Shown in pieces: positions 25,044 to 35,135 of a DNA stretch of 64,000 nucleotides (position 1 is its first letter; each line of letters opens with the position of its first letter). Position numbers and translations under genes: made by a program. Where the stretch lies: contig JAJEKV010000075.1 of assembly GCA_021234155.1 (NCBI GenBank), positions 5,718,908 to 5,782,907 of the forward strand, in the 5' to 3' direction. Source of the DNA: Isoetes taiwanensis (lineage: Eukaryota; Streptophyta; Lycopodiopsida; Isoetales; Isoetaceae). Under the pieces are notes generated by a model, which saw only the letters and a program-made list of their open reading frames with translations, did not search any database and was not told the origin of the DNA.

Positions 25044-25285
25044 CCGGTTCTTACCACCACCAGGGCCGGCCGCGGGGGTGATTATATTGACCCAAATGAC
25101 CAATGAAAATGAGATATTACATTTTTAGACAAAGAAAATTTTGACCTGTATCATTTTGTGAATGGATAATAAGGTAATGACGGGTATAATGACGTTATTT
25201 CATTCAAACAAGGTATAATGACATTATCAAAGCATTGAGTAAAAGCATGGAGTAAAAGCATCGAGACTTCCAAATCGCTCACCCT

Positions 25286-25402
25286 GGCTTAGTCTCTTTC
25301 GTTTTCTGTTTAATGTATCTAATTTGCCCCCTGGGATGACATCGCTCATTTTAGGTGGCGAGTTAGATACGTTAAGCAGGAAACTCGAAAATAGAGTAAG
25401 CC
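25286..25402. repeat. Foldback hairpin 1 of the array
   Basis: GGCTTAGTCTCTTTCG at the left pairs imperfectly with the right arm ending CGAAAATAGAGTAAGCC; inner arms include AATGTATCTAA with TTAGATACGTT. CATCGAGACTTCC motifs lie outside at 25258 and 25471. Confidence 0.65.
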
Positions 25403-25583
25403 TGAATTAGATCGCGTTATATTACATAAAGACGCCCAAAATACACCTTTCCAAAATGTTTGACGAGTAAAGGCATCGAGACTTCCGAAAAGGGAGTAAG
25501 CCAAGAGCGCGACCCTCTTGAATGGTTGTCAGGTCACCAGGCTTTATATTCTCCATGACAAACAATATAGACTTCTCGAAATT

Positions 25584-25739
25584 CTTGTTACCTCCTTTAG
25601 AAGGAGCGAGCTTTGCTCTGACTTTCTTTTGCGTGTCTCTGTGTCAATGTATCTTAGATACTTTGCTAGGTTATATTACACAAAGACGCGCAAAATGGGG
25701 GTCGGAGCAGAAATCGTTCGTTCTAGAGGAGGTTACAAG
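25584..25739. repeat. Foldback hairpin 2 of the array
   Basis: CTTGTTACCTCC pairs with GGAGGTTACAAG at the far end, and most of the ~156 nt folds on itself, with GTGTCAATGTATCTTAG opposite CTAGGTTATATTACAC. It is a paralogue of hairpin 5. Confidence 0.7.
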
Positions 25740-25840
25740 GTTTTTGAGTACTCTATTTTTATTGTGGCCACGGAGGATATAAGGCCTAGTGGTTGCTTGC
25801 GATTCTGTGGGTTCATTAGATGTTGGTGATTGATGAGTTC

Positions 25841-25964
25841 AAGCTTCGAGACTTCCCCGTTTTTCTTTCCCCCGCCTCTTTGGGCAATGTAGCTTAGTTT
25901 ACATGCTAAGTTCCATTGTCCATAAGAGGCGGGTGAAAGCAAAGACTGGGACGTCTCGATGCTT
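25841..25964. repeat. Foldback hairpin 3 of the array
   Basis: AAGCTTCGAGACTTCCC pairs with the right arm ending GACGTCTCGATGCTT; internal AATGTAGCTTAGTTTACATG is opposite CATGCTAAGTTCCATT. It is a paralogue of hairpin 4. Confidence 0.7.
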
Positions 25965-26010
25965 GGACCCAGGTCTTCGGGTTAATTGGATGTTAGTGAT
26001 TGATGAGTTC

Positions 26011-26130
26011 AAGCATCGAGACTTCCCAATCTTTCTTTCCCCTCCTCTTTGGGCAATGTAACTTAGTTTACATGCTAAGTTCCATTGTTCAAAGAGGGAT
26101 GAAAGCAAGGTTTGGGAAGTCTCGATGCTT
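26011..26130. repeat. Foldback hairpin 4 of the array
   Basis: AAGCATCGAGACTTCCCAA pairs with the right end TTGGGAAGTCTCGATGCTT, a 19-bp perfect outer stem; the remaining ~40 bp of each arm pair with few mismatches. This is the cleanest of the CATCGAGACTTCC hairpins. Confidence 0.8.
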
Positions 26131-26237
26131 GTACTCAGGTCTCTTTCATCCTGGCCTGGAGCGTGACCTTCTTGAATGGTTGTCAACTCACCAGGCTTGA
26201 TATTGTTCGCTGCAAACAATATAGACTTCTCGAAATT

Positions 26238-26385
26238 CTTGTTACCTCCTCTAGAAAGAGCGAGCTTTGCTCTGACTCTCTTGTGTAGTCTCTCTGTGTC
26301 AATGTAGCTTAGTCACTTTGCTAGGTTATATTACACAAAGAGGCTCACAATGGGGGTCGGAGCAAAAATCGTTCGTTCTAGAGGT
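26238..26385. repeat. Foldback hairpin 5 of the array
   Basis: ACCTCCTCTAGAA pairs with TTCTAGAGGT, and inner arms GTGTCAATGTAGCTTAG with CTAGGTTATATTACAC. About 148 nt in all, nearly the same sequence as hairpin 2. Confidence 0.7.
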
Positions 26386-26413
26386 TGAACTTGCTATGAC
26401 GTCAGAGGTGAGA

Positions 26414-26557
26414 GCGCACTCTAATTTCAAGCCAAAGTGGTGCCTGGGTGTTGTCCATCTATATAGCGGTTGTTAGGCACTTAATCATGGAACATCCTAA
26501 CTCCTGCTATTGATGGAGAACCTTGAGCATCACTATGACTTCAAATTAGAGTACGCG
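26414..26557. repeat. Foldback hairpin 6 of the array
   Basis: GCGCACTCTAATTTCAAG pairs with CTTCAAATTAGAGTACGCG; the inner arms pair more loosely (GGTTGTTAGG with CCTAACTCC). Confidence 0.6.
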
Positions 26558-26730
26558 TCCCCTTTGGCGAGGTGGTGGATTGTAGGTAACAAGGTTTTTG
26601 AGTACTCTATTTTTATTGTGGCAGCGGATGATATCAGCCTAGTGGTTGCTTGCGATTCTGTGGGTTCATTTGAGATTAGTGTTTGACGAGTTCAAGCAAC
26701 GATGGCCCATGCTTGCACGCCGATGGCACG

Positions 26731-26888
26731 CCAAATCGGCATTTGGATGCCTTCAGGACCTATAATTTGTACCTCCATTCCTTTGGGTGGCACATGCCAT
26801 GCAAACCCATTTGGGTATTCAGAGCATGTGCCACCCAGAGGAATAGAGTACAGATTATAGGTCCTGATAGCATTCAAAGCCCAATTTG
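26731..26888. repeat. Foldback hairpin 7 of the array
   Basis: Arms of about 79 bp (26731-26810 and 26812-26888) pair with few mismatches, for example CAGGACCTATAATTTGTAC with GTACAGATTATAGGTCCTG and TTTGGGTGGCACATG with CATGTGCCACCCAGAGG. It has almost no loop. Its sequence is unrelated to hairpins 1-6. Confidence 0.8.
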
Positions 26889-27600
26889 GCATACCGAAGT
26901 TATTCCCGACTTGGGTACCGAAGTACCTTGTGAACCTTCTGATGGATCAGATTCGTCCGGGCTGGTCCGAGGCTGTTTGGCCCCTTCGCATGCGTAGATT
27001 ACTTCTCATCAGAAGATTCGGGCGGGCATTAAGAGGCAAGCAACAACGAAGTCGAGACGGTCTGATCCGAGGAAGGTTTTCAGGGCACTGCAGTTACACA
27101 TGAATGAAACATGAAAGAAACATAGAAAGAACTATCATACATGAACGAAACATTTGTGACAAAAAAATATAACCAAAAACTTCCTTTTTATTAATAGTGC
27201 CAGGGACGGTTACAATAGTATGAAAATCCTCAAGACCAATTACAACAGACTGAAGATACTCATCACATCATTTTTCTAGGCAGCGCCTTCTTCATCGGGC
27301 CATCATTCGCAGTTCCATCCCTTCTCGCCTAGGGACCTAGGTTCAACCTCCGATGACCCTTTCCCTTAGTGAAACGTCCTCGAGACGTGTTTCTTCTAGC
27401 CCGTTCTCTGTTTGTCAAGGTAAAGCGCGAAGATAAGTCCGCTGGATTACGTAGGCCAGTCAAGTCATCAACTGCATTGCTCGAACCTGGCCTTTCTGTA
27501 TCAGACTCCTCGGTATCCTCGCTGCCGGCTGATCCGCATCGAGAATATGGTTTGGTCTATATCATCTTCGCCATCAACGGTGGGTACGTTGAATGTCTTC
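26889..27600. other. No feature seen
   Basis: Short frames only. It lies between the hairpin array and the 3' end of the hAT relic and may contain that element's untranslated end. Confidence 0.35.
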
Positions 27601-27620
27601 ATCAACATGGCTTGCAGCAT

Positions 27621-29050
27621 TTATTGCAAGCATCTCGTCCTCACCGCCTCAAGCTGTCCTCTTCCACTTCGAATCGCATCCATGAAAGGAAACTGTAGCT
27701 TATCGATTGCGGATGTACCACTGTTACGATTCAATAGCCGCCAGTTTGAGAAGTTGTATACAAGTTTGTCTGCCTTCTTATGTAGCAAGCGATTGCGGGT
27801 GACGCTGTGTATGTACTTATAGGCACTCCAATTCCTCTCACTTGCACTATTGGAAGATACCAAAGAGAGGATAGTCATTGCAATTGCCTGCAAGGTATCA
27901 GAACTTGCCCATGGGCTTGCCACCATGCATAGGATTCCATATTTGGTTCCTTCTTATGACTCTCCAGTGGAAGCTCTTCATCTGCCCACCTTCCACTCAG
28001 GTTCTGGTATTCAGTTAACTCGGCAATGAAAAGCTTGTAGTCCGAGCTGTTGGGATAGAACATTTTTGCAACCTTCTTCAACGAGCCCATCACTTCTTTA
28101 TCTCGTATCTTTGGTCCATATCGTGGTTGTGTGGGTCTAAGGCATGCGCGGCGCCATGAAGATCATTGTATGACTTCTTCCATCGTTCATTGAAGTCTCT
28201 AAGTAGTGCTGCGCGCTTAGCATTGTCAAATGGCGCATTGGGGCCATCACGTTCTAGGAAGGATTGAATGGAGTGCCAACACCTCCAGACCTTTCCAAAG
28301 GTTTTGCCTTCGAAGAATCAAGGGTTTTGATGGCATGACAAACAGGTTGCATGCACCTCACAACATTTTTTGGTTGCATGCACCTCACAACATTTTTTAC
28401 ACCTTTCCAAAATGTCTCCCGCCCAAGCATTTATCGAAGGGCAGCAGCTTGTTGTCGGTGTTTGGCAGCATTTTTCCCTTTCTGCCTCCTTTCCCAATCA
28501 AAAAACTTTGTATGATTAAAGGTTGAGATAATCCAATCAATTACACTTCAGCACTCTTTCAAGACAGATGTAATTGGAACCAAACCGAAGTTTGCCTGTG
28601 ATTCATGAGTGCTAGGCTCTTCTCGACCTTAATGACTTGTAAATGGCATAAATTGCTTCTTTGTGATGAATTTTACAAGCCGACGACTTTTTGAATGGGA
28701 TCTTTGAACCACGTGTCTTTGTGAGAACCAAATCCTTCAAAGAATAGGTTCAGCAATGGCATTGGCAACTAGTAGCATGCAACCTCGAAATTCAGACTCC
28801 AATAATTCACCCGTTAGCTTGCAATTAGACGCGTTATCCATTACAACTTGAAATATTTCTTCGTCCAAAACTTTCTATCACGGCCTTTGTTTTACGAAAA
28901 ATCCAATCTCCGGTCACTTGGTCGGGCTTTTGGTTTCTACGATTTTCAAAAATACTTCACCCCCTGGATACACGATCATGAAATTTATAAGATGGTCCTT
29001 GTTTACATTGCTCCAACCATCAGTCACTAATGAAGCTGGCCGCGCTTCAG
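27621..29050 (-). pseudogene. hAT-family transposase relic (DUF659 plus dimerisation domain)
   Basis: Minus-strand pieces in the right order: VTDGWSNVNKDHLINFMIV and VYPGGEVFLKIVETKSPTK (about 29026-28915), then VVMDNASNCKLTGELLE (about 28846-28795), both typical of DUF659; then a WWQAHG segment (about 27930) and ASERNWSAYKYIHS with VTRNRLLHKKADKLVYNF (about 27850-27760), the hAT C-terminal dimerisation domain. Stops and frame changes separate the pieces, so no transposase can be made. Terminal inverted repeats and an 8-bp target duplication were not located. The catalytic Asp/Glu context is only partly visible. Confidence 0.85.
28345..28398. repeat. Two-copy tandem repeat, period 27 bp
   Basis: GGTTGCATGCACCTCACAAC begins units at 28345 and 28372, inside the hAT relic, and adds to the damage of that gene. 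Confidence 0.85.
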
Positions 29051-29858
29051 TCACACGACACAACTTCATCTCCACGTCCCGTATGTTACCCCCTACATTA
29101 TATTGTCTAGTGGGATATAATTTATTCTATCTACTTAAATTTAGCATGATGATGCCTTTTCCCCTTTTCAAAAGTTTTGTTGATCTATAGAATGTGCTTG
29201 GGATCCCAAAGGTCCCTTGCATTGATACTTTTCACTTCCAAATTAAATGTTTTGCTCATTTATGGATGTCCATTAGGTTAGAGTTGTTTATGGTGACGTG
29301 GCCTGTAATGCCACCCACCAATTTTAGGACCATTATTCTTTTCCATGTTTTCTAATAACCTAACATTAATTTGCATGCATAAAGAAGAACAACTACCAAT
29401 AATGTCAAGACAAGCATTGGGAATTGCTAAAACATGTATATATGAATAAAAATCAAAGATGTGTATATTTTGAATTGCTTAAGATAAAATGATTGCCACT
29501 TGAGACAACTACCAAATAGATCACAAGTACTAAATATTGCTAAACATGTATATGGATAAAAAATAGATAGATAGATTTGTGTAATGTTGAGACAACACTA
29601 TGCAAATTTAGCTAAGAATTTTACGGTTGAACCTTTACAATTAAACAGGCTTGGAACCAAAAAAATAGGCTGCCGTGATAAATTTATTGTAGATGTGAAC
29701 TTGAGTATGACTTGTAATTTATGAAATCCATACTTCCCTAAAGGAACACCAAAGTGGGATAACCCAAACATATGGACTCGTTATCTGTGTAACGCAACTT
29801 CAATGAAAATAAAGCAAAGCTCAAAACATAAGGATACATTCTCCTTGCTATGCTATGT
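29051..29858. other. Intergenic, 3' side of the BAHD gene
   Basis: AT-rich sequence with short AGATAGAT runs near 29560. It may hold the BAHD polyadenylation region. No gene seen. Confidence 0.4.
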
Positions 29859-31457
29859 TTATATGTCAGGTTGAGGCCTGCCTATTTTCATGTCTGAGGA
29901 GACAGGAAAGCAAGAGGAGAATAAAGGGTCTGCCAGAAGACGATCCATGTGGCCCTCCTTCAAATTGATAACAGCCTCTCTATTTCTCTCACCTTTAGCA
30001 GAAGGAATAATGGCATTCATGCCATCTGTGATCTCACGAAAAGGGAAAGGGTACTTGAACAGATGAAGCTTAGATCCCCAACCAAAATCTATGTCATACA
30101 CAGGAAAGCTAGACATATCAGTATTGTGCAAATCCATGGCAGGATTGAAGGAGCCCACGGCGGTGCCAAAAGGCTTACCACGAATTTCAAGCCAATCGAT
30201 AAAGGAACGGGCCAATTCGGGGATGGAGAGGGATGGACGGATGGTGTTATGGATAAGATTAGCTGTGTATGAAATATGGAGGTTGGCTATGGCAGACACA
30301 GGACTAGAAGCTCGAAAAACAAGGGTGGCATTGCCAAAGTAGCCAGGAGGAAGGGGAGGATGTAGTCTATTCTGTCCTCTGATACTAACAGGTATGGTGA
30401 GACCAGTTTGGCAGTCTTCTTGGCCATTCCAGCGCGCTTTGGTTATGCATTTCCAAATCAATGCTGCAGTCGCTTCATACCTTGTCACTCTGCCATATCC
30501 AAACTGCCCTCTTTCGATCTCCTCCATCACCTTCTCCAGGCCTTCTTTTCTTACTTCAAAAATAATCTGTTTCACAGGCCGGAAATCTGTTTCATGTTTC
30601 ATAGCCGTTTCCTCCTGTTGTAAGATATTTGTTTTGCCATTATCCTCCAATAAGCAGCTCAAGCTCTTGGGTAAATGAATACTCACCTTCTCTAGCCCTT
30701 CTTTGCTTACTTCAAAAATAATATGTTTCACAAGCCCCAAATCTGTTCCGCATTTCACAGCCGTTTCCTCCTGTTGTAAGATATTTGTTTTGCCATTATC
30801 CTCTACTAAGCAGCTCAAGTTCTTGGGTATTGGAATACTCACAACTGCTGGATCTCTGGCTTTCAACATTCTTGATTCAAAGCTCGGTGCTATACTCACT
30901 TCCAAGCCCCTGTGAATCTCCGACCATGGCATCACAAATTGTATCGTGCTTGGCGCATCGAAGATTATATGTAAATTGCTTATCCCGAGTGCCACTCCTC
31001 CGCATTCAAATACCGTGGCTTGAACCCTCAACAGTGGATACTCTTCCCTATTTTTGTTGATGAACGGATTCGGGCGGATTGGGGGTTTGAAATCTATGTT
31101 GCAGTTTCTTAGATCTGACCAATCGTCAAACCGAGCATTCGTTACCACCTGATAAAATGGCACACCCGCACCATTTACTTCTATCTCTGGTCTGCCAGAA
31201 ACATCATCCTTCACCCTTCCTGCCAAAACTTGAAACTCATCCAGGGTTTTGGCCAGTGAAGCCTCTAATTCTTTCATATATTCATCTGCACCTCTTGGAA
31301 TGGATGTTTTGAAGAAAAAAAGACACTCAAAGTACAAATTTGTATTGTTGTTGAGGAGATCTAAGTTAGAAAGAAAATGAGATGTGGACGATGCACATTT
31401 GGTGGGCTTAACAGTGGTGATTTTTTGAACTGTGACTACATGCTCCATGGTTGCCAT
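29859..31457 (-). CDS. BAHD acyltransferase with internal 52-residue duplication
   Basis: An uninterrupted 532-residue frame encodes a BAHD acyl-CoA-dependent acyltransferase, which transfers an acyl group from CoA to a hydroxyl or amine in specialised metabolism, in the cytosol. The catalytic HxxxD motif is HIIFDA (residues 163-168) and the structural DFGWG motif is at 457-461. Family members are usually 430-460 residues. The excess is largely explained by a tandem in-frame duplication: residues about 207-258 and 259-310 are near copies (LSCLVEDNGKTNILQQEE versus LSCLLEDNGKTNILQQEE), each ending in the FEVxKEGLEKV helix. The start is the first ATG; a second Met lies at residue 4. No introns. 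The substrate cannot be read from sequence. No stop or frameshift is present, so it may be functional. Confidence 0.93.
   Translation of the reverse strand: MATMEHVVTVQKITTVKPTKCASSTSHFLSNLDLLNNNTNLYFECLFFFKTSIPRGADEYMKELEASLAKTLDEFQVLAGRVKDDVSGRPEIEVNGAGVPFYQVVTNARFDDWSDLRNCNIDFKPPIRPNPFINKNREEYPLLRVQATVFECGGVALGISNLHIIFDAPSTIQFVMPWSEIHRGLEVSIAPSFESRMLKARDPAVVSIPIPKNLSCLVEDNGKTNILQQEETAVKCGTDLGLVKHIIFEVSKEGLEKVSIHLPKSLSCLLEDNGKTNILQQEETAMKHETDFRPVKQIIFEVRKEGLEKVMEEIERGQFGYGRVTRYEATAALIWKCITKARWNGQEDCQTGLTIPVSIRGQNRLHPPLPPGYFGNATLVFRASSPVSAIANLHISYTANLIHNTIRPSLSIPELARSFIDWLEIRGKPFGTAVGSFNPAMDLHNTDMSSFPVYDIDFGWGSKLHLFKYPFPFREITDGMNAIIPSAKGERNREAVINLKEGHMDRLLADPLFSSCFPVSSDMKIGRPQPDI
30541..30852 (-). 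repeat. 156-bp in-frame duplication inside the BAHD gene
   Basis: Plus-strand units 30541-30696 and 30697-30852 align throughout with about 10 per cent difference. The period is exactly 52 codons, so the frame is kept. Confidence 0.93.
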
Positions 31458-32259
31458 AAGATAACTCTCAATCGCTGCAGCAAACCAGTCTGCAAATGTT
31501 ATGAAAAAACCATGCGAGATCTCATATGCATATTATGGTCCCTTTATTGGTCCCTTTATCACAGTAGCAGGGTTCATTAATTCATTACGGTTGTAAGGTC
31601 CACGCCACCCATTTGCTTTCTTCTTTTTGGAACCACCCCTTCCTTGGGCGTTTATAAATTACACAAATACCCCTTGGGCAAATGTAGTGTCAATAAAGGG
31701 CTACCTGATACATGAATTATAATAGTTGTTTTAGATAGATAGGTAGGTAGATAGATGTAAAAGTCACAATTGCATATAAAAATGGGGGGTGTAGCTTTTA
31801 GTCCTACAACGTAGCATTAGATGTCATAAATTTCTTACTGCTTTCTTATGGAGTCCTTTGGCACCTTATAGTCTTACCATTTATAGGGGGTAATTATGGG
31901 GTAGACAATTAATGGGTATGTGCAGGTGTTGTCAGTTACATATGGAAATAATTGTGGCAATAAACGGTATTCATATCACGATTGTTGTGATATAAATAAT
32001 AGGTCGATGTGTTTGATATTGAATTGTATTGGCTCTTAATAGGTAGATAGATAGGATTGAATGAGAGCTTGTAGTGTTAGCTTGACATAAATGTGCATGC
32101 CTATCTTCTTATATTATGAAGTTTTAGCGTATGTCATGAATCAAACCTTAATTTGGTTGGATAGTTGAGATCATCTTACTGCATTCGAAGGCCAAGATTT
32201 ATTGCACGACTTCCCACCACATTAGAGCATGGCCTTGATTGGCCATGCTCTAATCTCTT
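31458..32259. other. 5' flank of the BAHD gene and intergenic sequence
   Basis: A TGGTCCCTTTAT/TGGTCCCTTTAT doublet occurs near 31536-31560, 80-100 bp upstream of the ATG; I see no certain TATA box. A GATA/GGTA microsatellite is at 31733-31757. A transposon-like end related to the one at 4948 occurs at 32104-32150. Confidence 0.35.
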
Positions 32260-33340
32260 ATGAGGAAAGGGGAAAGAAAAAAGGGCAAAGTGAAAGGAAA
32301 AAAGGCACGGGTAAAAGGGAAGAAGAAAAAGGGAAAAGGTAAGGGAAAAGAGCACGAAAAAATAGAAAGGAAAGGAAAGGGAGACAAGAAAAGAAAAAAA
32401 TGACACTACGAAAAGGAGAAGAGGGAAAGGGAGAGGTCAGGAGTAAAAAGGCAAGGGAAAAAAAGGAAGAGGAAAAGGATAGAGAGAATGAAAGGGAAAG
32501 GGAAAAGAAAAAGACGGAGGAGGAGGGAGCGAAAAGGAACACTGGAAACGGGGAAGAGGAAAAAGGTGGATAAAGGAGAAAAAAGGATTCGAAAAAGGGG
32601 ATGAGAAAAAGGGAGGGGAGAAGCGAGGGGAAAAGGGAAAGGAAAAAAGGGAGGGGGAAGTGGAGAAGGGAAGGAAAAAGTGCATAGAGAAAACTGGAAG
32701 ATGGATGGGGGAAAAGAGAAAAGGAAAAAAAGGAGGAGGGAAAGAAAGGAAAGGGGAAAAGGGAAGGTATGGAAAGAAGGAAAGGGGAAAAAACAAAGGA
32801 GGAGGAAATTGAAGAAAAAGGCATGAAAATAAAGGGAAGGGGAAAAAGGGCACTGAAAAAGGGAGAAGAAAAAAAGGTGGGAAAAATGAATATGGGAAAA
32901 GGGAAAGAGAAAAGGAAAAGGAAAAGGGAGGGGGGGAAGGGGGGGGGGTGGATGGGAGGAAAGAAGCGGAGGGAAGGAGAGATGAGGGGAGAAAAGGAGA
33001 AGGGGCGGAAAAAAAAGGGAATAAGGGACAAAATAGAAAAAGGGAAAGCAGGGAATAGAAAAATGGAAAAGGAAAAAAAAAAAAAAGGAAAAGGGTGGAG
33101 AAAGGATGAAAAAGAAAAAAAAAAGAGAAGGGCAAACATGAATAGAAGAAAGGGGAATTTGAAATTAGAAAAATAAAAACATTGAAGGGGAAAAGTAAAA
33201 AAGGGAAAACGTAGATGGTAGAAATGGAATAGTGGGAAAAAAAAACGGGAAATGGAAAAATGGAAAAGGGAAAGGAAGGAAAAAAAAAATCATGGAAAGG
33301 GAAAAGAAAAAAGAAAAAGGGAAGGGGAAGTGGAGATGTG
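32260..33340. repeat. About 1.1 kb of nearly pure purine on the plus strand
   Basis: Almost every base is A or G, built from GGGAAAAG/GGAAAGG-like words with no fixed period. Pyrimidines are rare and isolated. Long open frames on both strands (about 300 residues of Phe/Pro/Ser/Leu on minus, Lys/Gly/Glu/Arg on plus) are consequences of composition, not genes. Such tracts can form triplex (H-DNA) structures. Confidence 0.95.
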
Positions 33341-35135
33341 ATCAAGTGCTCTTAATTGTGTGAGACCCATTTATAGAATCTGGAGGAATCTTTATAGAAT
33401 CTTCATTGGATGACTCTGAATTGTACAATCCCTCGTAGTATAAATACTTGTCTATATATACAACCTCATAAACAACACACGAAAAAAAAAAAGGGAATTC
33501 ATCTTCAAATATAATCACAAAGCTAGATCGCAATTTCCTAGCTTATTATTGATTCATTAATGTTTGCTCCCGAAGACTATCATTTTCACTTTCTTTTCGC
33601 AGAATAATTCCCTAGATTACCCTTCGATATAGGTCTCCTTCCTTTGTCTTATGATTCATCTCTCGTCCTTTATCACTTCCCATGTAATCTGGTTTTTCAC
33701 TCCAGTCCCTCTCCTGTAATAATCAACCTGCAACTATTTCCTGTTAAGTTTTATTTTGCAACTATTTCCTTTAAGTTTTATTTTGCTTTGGCTTCACCTG
33801 ATGATAACATTCAAAATTCCACAACTAATCTTTCTTCAAAGTTTGATTTGTAAAAACACGGACACATGCAAGATGTTTGAAATTTTAAAGCTGGTTTTAC
33901 ATTATCCTAAAATTTTAAAGAGATCCTTTGAGGCTAAACCGGTTTAGTTTCCAGACATGACTTCTAGGTCTCATGAACCTAGCTGGTAGCTTGATTTAGC
34001 AGCTTAGTCATGGTATGGCAGTCATGTCCTTTTAGTGCATCTATAATAGATTCGTAGTTCCTTTCGCCTTATAATTGTAAATACATATTCCTACGTCCAA
34101 GAAATTCATCACTGCCCTTGATATGAGTTGTTAGGGGGGGGAAGAAGAAAAAGTTAAAGGTGAGAAATGCAACTGATGTAATACCCTGGTGCCAGTTACA
34201 AATTGGATGCAAGAAAATGCATTAATGAATGCATAGATTTCATTTCAAGCATTGCTTGGGGTCAAGTCGAGAGTGGAAGATGCTTCTCTATCAAGGACTT
34301 TTCTTATTCGTTTAATAAATGGTTCAAGAACATGGAAAATATATATCACACGGTTGCTAGAAGAATATTGCTAAAAGAATATTAACAAGCAAGTGCTTGA
34401 AAAATCATGTACCTCTTTTATTATGTCAAATGAAGCAATTCAAGAAACTACAAATATGAACTTGCAGACAATGTTTTGCAAGATATAGAAGGATGCTCCA
34501 AAACAGTTCCGGTGCACTAAAAGGATCAAGGACGTTAGAAGCTTGCCAATACTTGCCAGTATATTATATTACTATATAAGAGTGCGCATGGGCTGCTATG
34601 GATAAAGTAAAATGTGGGTTATCTTAATAACAGGTCAAACAAGCCCCTGCATGGGATCTGCCTTTTCTTCCTAAAATACAATCCACAATTGGAGCGCGCT
34701 GGAGCATTTGTTCAAATGCTGCAATTGTCAATAACCTAATACATATGGCACAGGGAAACAATGATGGTATTGGATCCCATGCTCCAAGCATCCAAAGACA
34801 TCGTCTCAGTTGACTCACATCTGCACAGCAACAAAGCCTTGACTGCATTCCGGCCAAGGCAACTAGCACCATGAAAACAAACGCAAGCCTGTTATAGTGC
34901 ATTCACCTTTGGTAATATATTTTTTAAAGTTGATAATTAGACACAATTACATACCTTCCAAACGGATATTCTCGTCATCCTATAATGTAACATTGCTGCC
35001 AACTCTGTAACTGCATTTCATCCCAGGCAACTTAATGTAGCCAATAATGATTTGTTACAAATGCCATGGTATGTCAGTGCCTGCCGAAAGCTGCATACCC
35101 CTAACTGGAATACCAAGCATCCCAGCCATAGCACA
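33341..35135. other. Intergenic and 3' side of the DCD-nucleotidyltransferase gene
   Basis: No supported gene. The minus-strand frame at 34624-34902 could be transcribed 3' sequence of the neighbouring gene. I found no further exon in phase. Confidence 0.35.

Noticed and set aside
25286-26888. CRISPR-like array
   Set aside because: The units are self-complementary hairpins of different families without constant short repeats and unique spacers, and the DNA is plant nuclear.
29949-31060. Plus-strand frames over the BAHD gene
   Set aside because: The minus strand has a full-length BAHD frame with both signature motifs.
32258-33345. Open frames of 293, 302 and 135 residues
   Set aside because: They lie wholly in the purine tract; amino acid content (Phe/Ser/Pro/Leu or Lys/Gly/Glu) follows from base composition and no domain is present.
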